Assembly (NCBI RefSeq): GCF_024868665.1
Contig: NC_079900.1
Location: 22,280,164-22,344,163, forward strand
Length of the DNA: 64,000 nt
Source of the DNA: Triplophysa rosa
Taxonomy: Eukaryota; Chordata; Actinopteri; Cypriniformes; Nemacheilidae
Direction: 5' to 3'
Part shown: piece by piece, positions 28,224-45,000 of the stretch
Numbering within the stretch: position 1 is the stretch's first letter
Layout: each line of letters opens with the position of its first letter
Notes under the pieces: model-generated
Databases searched by the model: none
What the model saw: only the letters and a program-made list of their open reading frames with translations
What the model was told of the DNA's origin: nothing
Translations under genes and position numbers: made by a program

Positions 28224-29259
28224 TGTTACATATTGATAAAACTCTATAAAGCTTTATAAATAAATGTCACTAATTTAAACCATGAAAATAGTCAGATACA
28301 GACGCTAAGTATAATATTCAAAAACTATTCCAATAGTAAAAAGAGTGTGATTTTAATAACGAGGCACGTAATTGAATTGATCGTGAGAGCTGATCGAGAG
28401 GAAATGAGTCAGCAGCGCATCGCTTCAGTGCGCAGGTGGATGTTTGCGCACAATAGCGAGTCTGTGTCTGCCACAGGTAGCGCTGGTCTCAGGTATTGTA
28501 ACACGACACTGAACCATGTGATCGACGACGAGAATTTAGGAAGAAAACAGCTCGAGCGATCTCTCAACACACCCGTAAATACCATACGCACAGGACTACC
28601 TTTGGAAGAAGAGTTGGATCTTGAAGAATAATGTTTTGAACTATGTGGAGCATTAATGAGAAACTGGAGGTCGACGGTTTCGGTTCAGATTCGGACTGCA
28701 CCGGTGAGGTGAGGCGGAAGCGACCTGTGACCAAATACATTGGATCTATATCTTACATGCATTCAGAAAAACTTTTTGGATAATATCTGAATAGAGGTAT
28801 GACTTTGTATGTAGACGTTTTTGTGTATCGCATGTTTCCTTAACAACAGGTGGAAGGAGTGTGTGTTTAGTCAACGGGATAGTTTAAAGGTGAAAACGCG
28901 ACAATTAGTCTTTCTGAAGCTCTGCTAATATTTAAGAATAACAATAATACAGACAGCGCAATTTTCTAACATGTTCTGTTTATAAATCTTATATTGTAGT
29001 AGCCTACATTTGTGCAATAACCTTTCAATAAGCTTTCTTTTTCTTTGTAGGGCCTATTTAATAAACTATATAGTCATGTTTTTTTGTGTGTAGTTTCAGT
29101 GATTTTAAGTAAGTTTACTCTACCATCTTATTTACTAGCCTAGCAAAAGTGAAATCTCTTTTTCTTTATCATCACTATTTTATATTGTAAGCATTAGAAA
29201 TGATCTCATTTTGAAATCAACTTCAGATTTTAACAGAAGTTTCCACGCTTCTTTTGCAG
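28224..29259 (+). promoter_or_regulatory. crb3: Likely crb3 5' region and untranslated first exon
   Basis: The stretch 28380-28720 is less AT-rich than its surroundings, and GGTGAGG near 28703 could be a splice donor. A good acceptor, CTTCTTTTGCAG, ends at 29259, 64 bases before the first crb3 ATG. This suggests a non-coding first exon spliced to the first coding exon. The exact start is not visible. Confidence 0.35.
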
Positions 29260-29323
29260 CTTGCCAGAGACGGATAAGACTATTTTTATGCTTTTGATCT
29301 CGGACATGATTTATTGACCTGTG

Positions 29324-32300
29324 ATGCACCCTACCCAGAACATCAGCCCCTTCTGGTTGAGGGTAGGGGTACAGATCGACTTCTCAGAGATGGTATGGCA
29401 GGTGGGGTTGTTGGCAGCCAGTTTTCTGCTGCTGTTTCCCAGGAATGCATTGGCCCAGGGTGAGTCATTCGCTCCACCTCTACAGCCATGTCTGAAACTA
29501 AACTTTCTGTTCGAACGGAGAACATCCTGATTATTCACAGCATTCAGATAGCTCATAATAGTTACATCAGATTAATCTTGAACGCACAGCACAGCACAGG
29601 CTGGGTAACACGCCTCTAATCTTAAAAACACTTCAGACAAGCTCAAGCATGTTGGTTTGCGGCAGAAACATGTCAAGTATTGTGGGAAGCTGGTAAACGT
29701 ATTATAACACCCAGTTAATGTAAAAAGCCAAATCATTTATGATCTGAATGATTTAAATGATTTTACAAAAGCATATTTTATGGCAAGCTCTAAAGCTCTG
29801 TATTCATGAACGTTTTATCACGTGAGGATTCTTGTGGAAATTAGCTTACATGTCTGTTATTAGTATTATATGTGATTTCTGTGGTATCGATACATTCATA
29901 TTTTTATATTTCATTGTGAGTCCTCCAACAAGTTCGGTTTTCCTTTAAAGTTAGGCTATCTCTCTCCTCTTGTGCCCTTGAGGGATTATTTACTCATGTA
30001 AATGTTTAACATTTTTGCTTTTTCATCTGTAAATGCAATAGCTTGTGATAACTTGTGATAGCTTTAAAGGTTTAAACATTACTTTTACTCCGGAATTTGA
30101 AAGTGTGATATTTAGGCTATAGTGGCAAGCTCAAGTCAATAGTATACAGACTGTACGCTTGCTTGTGGTTTTACTCTTTCAACACTATTTGTACTCTGGG
30201 TTGCCAAAGTGTAGGGATCACGAGTACGAATAAGATTTTACCATAGTTGCCGAAACTGATTGTTAGTGGTAAAAGATTTTATTGGGATTGATGTTTTGTA
30301 TGGGACACTAATTGATGCTGCTCATGAAACCTTTAAATCATACATGATGTTTTACAAATCTAAAATAGTAAAAAAGCTTTCCTCCTTTCATTGTCCTCCT
30401 TTCATCTATTTTTCAGACCAACTTATCTGCAGGATCACATTTAATATATTTTATAATAATACATATTTATATTATTATACATATACATTTGATCATTTTT
30501 CTTAACACATTTTAATGCATAAAAAGCCCCTCAGAGCCTTCCCTGAACATTTTTCTGTTCATGTGAAATAATGAACTTATTCACATTTTTTAATAAATGT
30601 TCTTTAAATAGCCAATATGCCCAACAAAGCACAAGCTTTTGTTATATAGTCAGAGGCGTTCTACAGAGCATTTATTTGGACAAACATTTGCATACCCATG
30701 TAGATACAAGATGAGTCATCATTATTTTGGTCTGTTTTCCTAGAAAAGACAGATTGTACAGTTTAAATGTGTATATCTGCTAAAAGGTTAATTGTCAAAC
30801 AGCATATAGCGCTCAAAGCTTGCAAACATCTCTGTTCAGTAATGAACAGTCAGTGCTGTATTTCTCAACTCATTTTCCGATACATTGATACATTTCTTTG
30901 CACAATCCACATTTTACAGTTTTCTCTGTTTACTTCATACATTCTAGACTAAGGTAAACTATCTCATGAACCTTTAATATGAGCTTTTAAAATGTGAATT
31001 ACACAAGCACGAAACAGACACATGCTAATTGTCACACAACAATGGACAATGGAGGAAACTGAAGTTCCGATATAAATAGCTTATTTTCATATCTATGCTT
31101 TTTGTTTTCACAAATGTGTGATAATTACATTTTGTCGTATGTTTCTTGTCATTTCAAACCTGTATGACTTTCTTTCTTCTGCAGAACATAAAAGAAGATA
31201 TTTTGAAGATATTTTTGTTGTTAACTGGCCCCCATGCACTTCTATTGTATGAACACAAAACCAATGCAAGTGAATTGGGAATTGATTTTCATCTCAACAT
31301 GTTTTTAATTTGCAGAGGAGACTACCACAATGCCTAGTAACACTACAACTATCAACACTACAACCCCCAGCTCAGTAAGTAAAGTTTTCCTTAATGTGTC
31401 AACATTTCTTTATTTATTTGTCTGAAGAGATCAACTGTCTATCATCACAGTTTTATTTCTGTTATGTGACCAGCTGTTGGTAAACATTTTATATGAATTG
31501 TTAAACTTTTTTGGTCAAAAGAAGTTTTGCAACAAAACATATTATAATAATTTCTCATTAATTATGTGTAACTATTTCATGATATATGTGCGATTTCTCA
31601 GGGTATGATTCAACAGGCGGTGTTAAAGTAATTAACAAATTAAAAGTAAATATATTAAAAGTGTAAATTAAAATGTTCTTGGATATAAAAGGGTGATTTC
31701 CCAGACAGGGATTATTTTAAAACAGGACCATGGTTTAGTTAAATTAGAATATTTAAGTTGTTTTCAAAAACATACAAAAAAACATCACTGTGTGCACCTT
31801 AAGACATATTTTAAGGTGAGTGCAAGTTTTTTTCAATCAAGACACCTCTAACATTCCAGTTAGTCTGGGACTACACTCTTAAAAAAAGGTGCTTCAAAAG
31901 GTTCTCCGATGCCATAGATGAACTTTATGGTTCCATAAAGAACCTTTAACGTCCCAAGAACCTTTTTGTTTCACAAAAGGTTATTTGTGGCAAAAAACTG
32001 TGCTTCAGATTATAAAAAAGTAAGAAAGAGATGGTTCTTTAAAGCAGTAGTTCTCAATCTTTTTGGAGTACTGGACCCCATCATATCTCAAACTATCTTC
32101 ATGGACCCCCAACCCCCGTGCTCGCACCCCATCCCATTTTCTTTCCCCAGCACAACAACATATTTCCGCTAAATTAGGAAAATAAAAAAAATTAGTAAAG
32201 TCAATATATGTAAGCCTAACTTAAAATTACACGTGACCATTTAATGGTTTTCAGTGGCATTAAAATTACACAATAATCACAATTACGTCGCCAAAACATT

Positions 32301-33618
32301 CTATTTCAGTATCTCCAACAGTATAAACACACTTTACTGCAGTTTATTCTTTCAACATTAATTTGTCAACAAGGACTTACACCAACCATTACTGATCAGT
32401 TACCGTTATAAGTAACCATTATATAATGTTTAATATGTTTAGAAAATGATTAAAAATAAGAAAAAACAGCTTTACAAACGTGATATAGAGGCTATCCATT
32501 GTTCAATAAAAAATAAAAACGTTTTAAACCTCTATCAGGAGTGAACTTTGAACTCTGGTGTGCGATACCTGTGAGTTGCCCAACTTGCCCTGACGTTCTG
32601 ATCGATCCGCGTGTTGAACTGATGAGGTGAAACTGATGCCATTACTGTTTATTGCTAAGACCTTAAGCTCATGAATATGGTAATGTGTGGTGCTTCAATG
32701 AAAATAGGCTTGTCCGACTTTATGCGGCGGTGCGCAGAACCACCTGGCATATGACATGAAATGCATTCAAAAGCAAACCGAGCAGTCGACTCTCTCGCGC
32801 GGTGCTGCGAACCTTCCCTGCAAAGTGAATGAACATAATTTATGAACACAAGTAACCAGTCAATTTGGCAATTAATTTGACTGCAATAGCCGATTCGGTT
32901 GATTTTTTATCTGCGCCTGGTGGGTGTTAATTTCAAACCCTGAATGCAAGATATTAACTCAAAACATTTTAAATGTTTCTATGGACCCCCGCAATGACGC
33001 CATGGACCACTAGGGGTCGGCGTACCCCCGGTTGAGAATCACTGCTTTGACTGCATGGTTCTTTGTGGAACCAAAAATGCTTCTTTATGGCATCGCTGTG
33101 AAGAACCTTTTAAGCACCTTTATTTTTAAGAGTGTAGGTTTAATCCCTGTCCAGGAAACCACCCCATAGTCTTCCTTCATTATGGGCCATAACATTAAAT
33201 TTCATGTGTTACATAATAATAAAAACATTAATTAAAATAAGTTCGACATTTCTTTGGGTGACATTTCAAATGGTTACAGTTAATATCAAATGTTTCTAGA
33301 AAATCCTGTTTACTGATACAGTATTTGCATATTTCAATATATGAAACGAAAAACATGTTTACAGTGTGCTATCTGCAAACATCTAACTCAACTTTTCTCT
33401 TTGTCCAGGGCACGAATGTTGTGGCTATTGTAGTACCAATTGTGGTCGTGGGGGTGCTGTTTATTTTGGTGGGGGTGCTGTTGTTTCTGTTCTGCGTGGT
33501 AAAGAAGAAGCGTCAGACGGAGGGGACGTATCGACCCAGCACAGAGGAGCAGACAGGAGCCCCCAGTGTAGCGACAGCAGACGCCCTCAAACTACCCAAA
33601 GAGGAGAGACTGATTTAA
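29324..33618 (+). CDS. crb3: Crumbs cell polarity complex component 3 (short Crumbs)
   Basis: Apical transmembrane protein that anchors PALS1/PATJ and Par6 to set epithelial polarity and tight junctions. Exons: 29324-29459, 31316-31374, 33409-33618; 405 nt, 134 aa. Residues about 24-44 (MVWQVGLLAASFLLLFPRNA) form a signal peptide. The short ectodomain has two N-x-T sites (SNTTT, INTTT). A membrane span VVAIVVPIVVVGVLFILVG runs on to FCVV. The tail has KKKRQTEGTYRPSTEEQ, the FERM-binding segment, and ends EERLI, the PDZ-binding motif. Mammalian CRB3A ends ERLI likewise. The first ATG gives a 23-residue extension before the hydrophobic core; the internal Met at 29393 is the likelier functional start. 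Convergent with the beta-tubulin gene downstream. Confidence 0.93.
31146..31262. repeat. Internal fragment of TTAA-type MITE in crb3 intron 1
   Basis: TCATTTCAAACCTGTATGAC, CTTTCTTCTGCAGAACATAA and AAGAAGATATTTTGAAGAT are the interior of the same family as 24358-24658. Both termini are missing. Confidence 0.65.
31874..33134. mobile_element. Middle MITE (CACTCTTAAAAA termini, TA target)
   Basis: CACTCTTAAAAAAAGGTGCT at the left mirrors AGCACC...TTTTTAAGAGTG at the right, with TA on both outer sides. GGTTCTCCGATGCCATAGAT near the left pairs with ATGGCATCGCTGTGAAGAACC near the right. A TA target suggests Tc1/mariner-type mobilisation. It is split by a 1-kb insertion. Confidence 0.75.
32045..33044. 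mobile_element. Inner hAT-like element, 1 kb
   Basis: Left CAGTAGTTCTCAATCTTTTT and right CCCCCGGTTGAGAATCACTG are inverted. Flanks CTTTAAAG and CTTTGACT agree at 5 of 8 positions, a decayed 8-bp duplication. Subterminal TGGACCCC blocks occur at both ends. No transposase frame is present. Confidence 0.7.
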
Positions 33619-33835
33619 CACACATGAACTCATATTGTGCTGGTTCACCCTGAAGCACATGATAATATGACTGTTCTGAACTATGCACCTTTTTTTGAAA
33701 GCACAGGGCACAGATTTAGCCCTGTGTTATGACTAAACAAAGCGAGTATGACCACTTGGATGAACTCCAATATTCACCCTGCAACAGACAACACATTTCC
33801 CAGTGAATATATTTACGTTGGACCAAAAAAATAAA
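33619..33835 (+). terminator. crb3: crb3 3'UTR with poly(A) signal
   Basis: AATAAA at 33830-33835 lies about 210 bases after the crb3 stop. The convergent tubulin transcript ends near 34.6 kb, so the two 3' ends need not overlap. Confidence 0.5.
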
Positions 33836-34596
33836 ACGAAGACCCCGTTTCAGAGAAGACCACACCTGCTGGTGCTATGCATTATAGAATTGCATTGACC
33901 TTTAGGCATTAAATCTTGGAAATGGCATTTGGATAATAGGAAAAATGCTTTTGTTGACTGATCTGCTTGTGCTGCAATGAAATTTCATTCTTGTTCTAGA
34001 TTGTTAGCCAATACATACACCAATGTTGATAATTTTATTGAACGTTTTGCATCCTTCAAATATGCAGTAGGATATATTTACGATCGTATCTGTATTTACA
34101 TTTATGCAATAGCCAGATGCTTTTGCTCAATGCATTTCTATCAGTCCATGCATGTCTTATACATTGAACCCCTGACAATGGTGTCTACCCGTGGACTTCA
34201 GCAACATTATTTCAAGGTGCATTGATTGATTGGCATGATTTACCTGTTATATTTATTCATATATACTATTTATAATTAATCTAATGCTAATTTTCCATAA
34301 ATGTGATGGAAGCAGCAGGCTAGTCAATCTAGAAGGCACTTGACAGTATTGCTTAAGGCTGTCTTAATATTGCTTGGCAAGAACAATGCAAGGCTTCTTA
34401 TCTAAGAAACACGCCTGATCAATGACGTTTTCTGGAACAGCGCTCTCTAGTGGAGTATTTCTGCCATTTCCTTTATGAAGCACAACATTTCCAGAAAGGA
34501 TGTTTTAAATTATGATTGTGAATGATTGAAATTAAACATGTATGCAAACCTACAACACAGAAAAGAACAAATTGTGTGTTCCATGTAGAACCAGCC
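33836..34596. other. Intergenic DNA between convergent crb3 and tubb4a
   Basis: No exon or repeat terminus recognised; AT-rich. It may hold longer 3'UTR forms of either gene. Confidence 0.4.
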
Positions 34597-34875
34597 TTTA
34601 TTCAGATTGGCATTGACAAAGTCACAATGTTCACAAATCTGAAGTCTTCACAGTTAAACTCGCTCGCATTGGATGAGGGGAAGATTTGAGGGCGTGCATT
34701 CACAACATTCTATGTTTCTACACAAAAGTCAAAATGTTCACTGTTCATTAAAATGTCACATGTTTTCAATGGATACTGAGAATGATAACTCATTTGTTTG
34801 TTCTGGAGAGCATTGTTTTTTGCCATGAGAAGAATGAAATGTGAGGGGTGAAGTGGAACGCACAATGGTTGTGAT
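34597..34875 (-). terminator. tubb4a: tubb4a-like 3'UTR with poly(A) signal
   Basis: AATAAA on the minus strand at 34602-34597, about 275 bases beyond the stop, is a typical tubulin 3'UTR length. Confidence 0.6.
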
Positions 34876-38472
<3,597 letters not shown>

Positions 38473-38900
38473 GGTGTCTGGTAATGGCGGGGATGGAGAA
38501 GTCGCGGGTCGTCGTCTACTGCACACTGACGTACTGAGCTGCTTTTTTTTCTTTCGGACTCTCGTCTCTCTCCGTCGCAGATTAACGCCCGCCTCTAAAC
38601 CCCGTTATGGGCCATTGACACGGTACGCGGTGGAATTGCCGCGTTCACAATAAAATCAAATGTTTTATCTACAGCTGCGCCTGCCGCAAAGAGCCGTGCC
38701 CGTGGAAGTTGCAGGATTATGGATGCACGAGCACTGCTAACGAAGCGGCCCGCGTTTTGCCGCTTACCACATGCTTCCCTTTGAAAATGAACTGGACAAA
38801 CGTGACTGCCGCGTACCGTGTGAATCCACCATTACTGGGCTGAACGTGTGGCGCAAGGTGACGTCATCCCCATGGTAACCAAGAGCGGAGGAGAGAAGGA
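38473..38900 (-). promoter_or_regulatory. tubb4a: tubb4a 5' flank with a consensus CRE
   Basis: A perfect TGACGTCA lies at 38859-38866, about 390 bases upstream of the ATG, within moderately GC-rich DNA holding GCGGCCCGCG near 38746. No TATA box was fixed. The motif alone supports CREB/ATF input. Confidence 0.4.
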
Positions 38901-40530
38901 GGACATTGAGCTCGTGGAGACAGCGGATAGGATGATGCCTGAGATTTGGATGGAGATGATAGACGACTCTCTGAGGACCAATGACTGTTAAAGACATGTC
39001 TGAAAAATATAGCAGTGGTAAATGGAGATGATTGATCGTATACTACTACAACTTTCGATATCAAACCAAAAAAAGATGATGGTGGTGCCAAGCATGCTAT
39101 TCTACATGAAGTTGGTCAAAAATAGACATTGACCCTTCTTGACTCTACATACATGTCTTTTGGAAAACATTGTATGACAAACATCTGGTTGGCCTATATA
39201 CTCAATATCTAAAAATATTACAACACATATTCACTTAATGCCACTAAATGATTTTAATCCATCAGAAAACATTTAGAAGGGGAGGAGAATGCATCCACCA
39301 GTGTTATGGTCTACTGATAGCCTATGTGTGTGTACTACTAATGCCATGAAGAGAATATTTTCATTCTGAATAAGAGAATTTTGATCAAAATAAAAGTCAG
39401 TTTATAATAGTTACACATTCAACACACACAGCATGCAGAGACTGTTGTGAATGCATAAATCTGACAGCTAAAGGTCAATGCAGAATCTGCAAGCAGCACT
39501 AAAGCTACAATAACAAATATTAACTGATAATAAACAATCAAACAAAGGAAAATATGGGTGATTTTATGAGATTATTAAATGAAAGAATTTAGTAGTATAA
39601 ATTACCAATAACAGAAACACTTGTTGTTTACATACATTACAGTGAAGAGAAAGGCATTTGTTTGGTTTATCGTAAAAGTTGTGGAAGAATTGTCCATAAC
39701 TGTGATAAAAAAGAAAAATAAATGTGCTAAAATAGGATTAATTTTAATTTTAAACTAATTTTTATTTTTTTATTTTTGATCATTTGATTCCAAACAGATG
39801 TTATCTACTGTATGGACATGACTCACTTATTCTTTATTTATATTTTTTCACATTTACAACAATAGTAAACTCTTTATGAATTATGAAATAACACAATTGT
39901 AACATTAGGAATAGTAATGTGACAAAAAGCATCCAAAAAATCAGAACTGTTATATTCTGGCATCTTCACAGTCACCCTTTGTCTAGAATAATCTCGGCAT
40001 TTTATCCGGTCTGATGCAGGGCTGTATGAGAACAATATGAGGAATTTCCATCTACTTTGCCATCTTATACTGGCATGTAGTTTCTTAATTATTTGGTCCA
40101 TGTAAAAACATAAAACATTTAAAAATTCAATTTCTACTGAAAGAAATAGTTTGCACAATTATATTTTATCTACAAAAGTAATTTCGAAGATTCAAACATA
40201 CCTTCAGATTAAAAGATTTAAAACATTATGAACATTTTTTATTCAAGGGTTTTAACCCTTTTCCACTCTGCCACCCCCCACCTGAGGGTCCAGTATTTCA
40301 TCATCAAATCTATAAGTTGTGGAGCGCAAAACTATACGCTATCTTTTGACATCTTAAAACTCTGGATGGAGCTGAAAGAGGGAGGCAGCGACCTGACATG
40401 TCCTCACTACACAACAAAATTGCAACTGCAATTAGCTATTAGAATATTAAGATAATATTAAATCTAGCATCTACCTCTTTTATTTCTTTTTTTTCTTGTT
40501 TATTTAGCCTAGTTGTGCAAGCACTGTCGA
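38901..40530. other. Intergenic DNA, no gene seen
   Basis: AT-rich with many stops in all frames. No exon, RNA gene or clear repeat boundary was recognised. Confidence 0.45.
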
Positions 40531-40551
40531 GCTTGTAGAGATGCAGCAGTA

Positions 40552-40718
40552 ATGCCAGAGGAGAACTGGTTCGTTCTCCCGAAGTTTTTTTTTTCTCCAC
40601 TGGAGTTTCGGGTTCCTCGCTATGGTTTGCACACTGGCTGCACTTTACCCCACATAGGAATTGATAGTCTGCATAATATATTACCTGTGTTTATCTTCTT
40701 TTCTCTTCTGTCTCTCTC

Positions 40719-40753
<35 letters not shown>

Positions 40754-40905
40754 GTGTGGGTGTGTCCGTGTGTGTTTGGTGTGCGTTAGTGTGTGTGTCA
40801 GGGCATGTATGATATTTAAAGTATTGCTTAAGGTTAACATGTTTTCATGTACAGCTGCTTTGTAACAATGAACATTTTAAAAAGCGCAATATAAACAAAA
40901 GTTGA
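40552..40905 (+). repeat. Interspersed repeat with L2/SINE-like 3' tail and CT/GT microsatellite
   Basis: It contains GGAGTTTCGGGTTCCTCGCT and ends ACAGCTGCTTTGTAACAATG followed by AAAAGCGCAATATAAACAAA. This tail is the one seen on many fish LINE/SINE-type repeats. A related copy lies at 62292-62508. A (CT)n run at 40709-40753 and a GT-rich run to about 40800 expand its interior. Confidence 0.55.
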
Positions 40906-40990
40906 GTTAAGTAAAACCACACCTTTCTCAATTGTGCATTTATGTTACATTACAAACCCACAATAAGTTCTGAATTTGTCATCCTGCAAC

Positions 40991-41481
40991 CAGTGTTGGG
41001 TGTAACTAGTTACTAAGTAATTAGTTACTGTAATTTAATTACTTTTCCCTTGAAAAAGTAAAGTAAGGGATAACTCTTATTTTTTTGTAATTTAATTACA
41101 GTTACTTTTGATGTAATTCAACTAAATACTTTGTGTAATATATGTGTGTGCAATAGTGGAATTTACATCAAAATTCAGAGTCTAACTTTAAAATCCGTGC
41201 TTTAATGTATAATTCTCACATTTGTAATACTTTGGTCAGTTAATAAGAGTACTTTATGTCGTTTTATATTATTTATTTGAATGAATTAAAAGAGCCCTTT
41301 CATGCCTATCCTTGAATCACTTAACTAATCAAGGTTGATATAGGATATAGAAAGTAATTAGTAATAAGTAACTAAATACTTTTTGGAGGGAGTAATTTGT
41401 ACAGTAATCTAATTACCCTATTGAATATGTAATTAGTAACTAGTAATTAATTACTTTTTCAGAGTAACTTACCCAACACTG
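40991..41481. mobile_element. hAT-like MITE with 7-of-8 target duplication
   Basis: CAGTGTTGGGTGTAACTAGT at the left mirrors AGTAACTTACCCAACACTG at the right. Flanks CCTGCAAC and CCCGCAAC match at seven of eight positions. The interior is made of AGTAATTAGTTAC-type repeats and is non-coding, 491 bp. Confidence 0.8.
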
Positions 41482-42081
41482 CCCGCAACCAACCCTCCCC
41501 TTTTTGAGAGTCATATGAATAAAATTAATTTCATATTTATATCACACAAACTCACGAAACATACATCAAATAAAAACTCACTCTCAAAAATATCTATTTC
41601 ACCATTCTAACAGAGTAACCTAACAGAATAATTGTCAAATATAGAGGGTTTTCTGTAAAATGAGACCATATTTATCAGTTTGCTCCAATGTATGTTGGTA
41701 AGGCACTCTTTTAAACCCAGGTGTGCATAATTCTGTAAAAATGCATTATATGTGCCAGGGCTATAGAGAATAAAAGTGTTGAACTGTATTATCTAAAAAT
41801 GCGGCTGTATATTAACTAACGAAGGTATAAGTCTAGCACAGCGGAAACACACCTACTTCTCAACACAGTCTTCAGTATCGAGCTGAAGGACGTGGACCAA
41901 GTGACATTCATCTCTTCATTCAAAGCACTTCACTTCTAGTTTAACTCGTTCAGTACACTTATAGACTCCTCCTCCTCCTCCACTGTTGCATGTCAGGACA
42001 TACATAGTATCAGGTCTGTGCTTCATGAAACCAGCAGAGTGTGAACACCCGTAAACTATACAGCAGGTACCACCCTTAGAG
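41482..42081. other. Upstream region of the TRIM gene
   Basis: No exon seen. The promoter and 5'UTR of the TRIM gene presumably lie here. A short run of CTCCTCCTCCTCC is present near 41967. No TATA or interferon-response element was recognised with confidence. Confidence 0.3.
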
Positions 42082-45000
42082 ATGTCAAACGCACAATACA
42101 GGCAAGAAGGGCAGTACCTGCACGAGGACATGTCTGCAGATCTCCCCGTGGAGGACCTCTCCTGTCCCGTGTGCTGTGAAATCTTCAAGGATCCCGTCCT
42201 TTTGCCATGCAGCCACAGTTTCTGCAAGAGCTGCTTGGAGCGCTTTTGGGAAAGCGGCGTTTCTTGCAGCTGCCCCATCTGCAGGAGGAGAGCATCCAAA
42301 AAGAGCCCCCTCTCCAACCTGGCCCTTAAAAACCTGTGTGAAGCTTTTCTACACGGGAAAGGCCAGAGCAATGCATCTGGATCCAACAGCTTGTGCTGGA
42401 GGCATGGGGAAAAACTGAAGCTTTTCTGTTGGACTGATCAGGAGCCCATCTGCGTGGTGTGCCAAACCTCGAGAATGCACAAAGGTCACGACTGCTCTCC
42501 CACAGAAGAGGCGGCCGCGGACTGCAAGGTAGAATTTGACAGAGTCACATTATGTTGTCGAGTCTGTTACATTGTGTCGCAATCAATGCTCAGTGCTGTT
42601 CTCAGGCCATGAAAAGATTTGTAGCGCCGAGGCATAAGAATGCTGTTTATCAAGTCTGCTTTGGCATTATCTCAGGCTGTTCAGCCAAAAGATCATGGCT
42701 GCTTTTAAACAACACCTTCTGCTTTTATCCGTCTTCAGACTACTGTGGCACATGTTTCATTGTATTCTGGACGGATATATCAAGTTGATCCAAGATTTCA
42801 AATCAGTTTTTTAAAAGGCACCGATATGGTTGTATTCGACTGGAGTGCTGGAAAAAGTTGAAGCACAAATTCATCTGAATTTAAAGGGACAGTTCACACA
42901 AAAAGGAAGATTCTGTCATCATTTGCTCACCCTCAAGTTGTTACAAAACTGCATGAAAAGGATATTTGTAAGAATGCTTGTAACCAATTAGACTTTTATA
43001 GTAGGGACAAGACTACTATGGTATGGTGCCCCAGAACTGTTAAAGGGACATTTTACCCCAAAATGAAAATTCTGTCAATATTTACTCATCCTCAAATTGT
43101 CCCGAACCTGTATTGATTTCTTTGTTCTGTTGAACACACAGAAAATATTTGGAAGAATGCTATAGCAATTTTCAGGTCTGGAACATTATTCACTCGTTGT
43201 ATATTTTTTGTTCTGTTGAACATAAAATGAGATATATAAGAATGTAGAAAAGCAAATAGTTCTGGGGCACCTTTGACTACCATTTTAAAATGTCCTACTA
43301 TGATTGTCAGTGATGTCCCAGAACTGAAAATTGCTAACATTCTTCCAAATATCTTTCTTTGTGTTCAACCAAACAAGAAAATGTATACAGGTTTGGAAAA
43401 ACGAGTACAATATGACAGAATTTTCAATTTTGGGTGAACTATCCCTTTAAGAGTCCTTTAACCATTAAGCTAAGAATGGTGCGTCTATGGTATCGTGAAG
43501 CTCTTTTTGTTGTTGTTGATATCATCCAAAAACTGTAAGAAACTTTTAGTTAATGTTGTACAAGTATGATAAATATTATTGGTAGGATGCTTGGTTGGTA
43601 CTCAGTGTTGAATGTGTGAGATGGTTATAATTGAAAGGGTTTTTTCACCTGTAGGATAAACTCTCTGCTGCCATGAAAGCCCTGCAACAGAAGCTGGAGT
43701 TCAGTAAAGCAAGACGTTGCTCAGCCTTGACTTTAGAGCACATTAGGGTAAATATTACATTTAACACTTCACAGCTTTTGTCATGACGATCAAAGTTGTT
43801 TTGATTTTTGATTGTCTATTGTCATTTGTAGAATCAGGCCCAGCGACTTGAGAGACAAATGAAGGATGAGTTTCTCAAGCTTCACCAGTTTCTTTATGAG
43901 GAGGAAGAGCTCAGATTATCAGCACTGAAGGAGGGAGAAGAGAGGAGGGTCGAGGCATTGAAGAACACGGACAATGATATTTCAAGAAGAATCTCATCTC
44001 TTACAGACATGATCAGAACTATGGAGCAAAACATACATGCTGAAGAGTTCACATTGTTGCAGGTGAGAATATTGTGATGGAATTCATTCATTCATTCATT
44101 CATTAGTTTCATTCATTCATTCATTGTTGTTTTACAGAACTTCAAAGCCACCATACAGGGGTATGTAAATCTGTGACACTTTCTTTTGCTTTCTCCACTG
44201 TTTCCTGTTTTTTTTTTTTAATTAAATTTAACTAATTTATTTAATTAAACTATGTTTTTACAGAACATGGAGTACAATGCAGGATCCAGAAGGCATGTCT
44301 GGATCTTTGCTGGATGAGTCCAAGTTTGTTGGGAACTTAAAATATAATGTCTGGGAGAAGATGCAAACAGTTGCACCTTACAGTAAGTTCCTCTTTAACA
44401 TGCAAATGAACATTGATGTAAAATGTAAATAAATGACCAAACTTTTTGACTGATCTCATTCTATAAACAGCGTTGAGATATATTTAGTATGTTTGGGGGC
44501 TGCTTGTATCTATCTAGTAATCACGTTTCCATAATAATTCCTTCTTCATTCTCTCCCTCCCGTCACAGGTCCTGTTATTCTGGACCCAAACACAGCGCAC
44601 CCGTGTCTGACGCTCTCTGATGATCTCACCAGTCTCCAGTACAGCACCCCTATCCAAGGTCTCCCCAATAACCCTGAACGTTTCCACATCAGTGCAGAGG
44701 TGCTGGGCTCCAGTGCCTTCACCTCAGAGAACCACGGCTGGGAGATTGAGGTTGGGGAAAATGAGGACTGGATCCTGGGACTGGCCAGTGAGCGTGTGAA
44801 GAGAGACAAAGAAGTGTCTGCAAGACCAGAGAATGGCTTCTGGACCATCTGTCTACGTGATGGGCAGTACAGGGCTATGACATCACCCCCGACGGCTCTC
44901 ACACTGGAGAATAAACTGCAGAGGGTCCGAGTCCAGCTGAACCGAGACAGAGGGGAAGTTATCTTCTCCAACCCAGCTCATGAAGAGATTCTATACACTT

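Larger units (their letters stand above)
31691..33164. mobile_element. Outer MITE of a three-level nest in crb3 intron 2
   Basis: Left GGTGATTTCCCAGACAGGGA and right TCCCTGTCCAGGAAACCACC are inverted copies with few mismatches. This GACAGGGATTA type is common in fish genomes. Two further elements are inserted inside it, at 31874-33134 and 32045-33044. Confidence 0.7.

Noticed and set aside
28347..28631. 94-residue frame upstream of crb3 as a separate small gene
   Set aside because: It lies in the likely 5' untranslated region of crb3 and has no recognisable domain. Retained only as part of that region.
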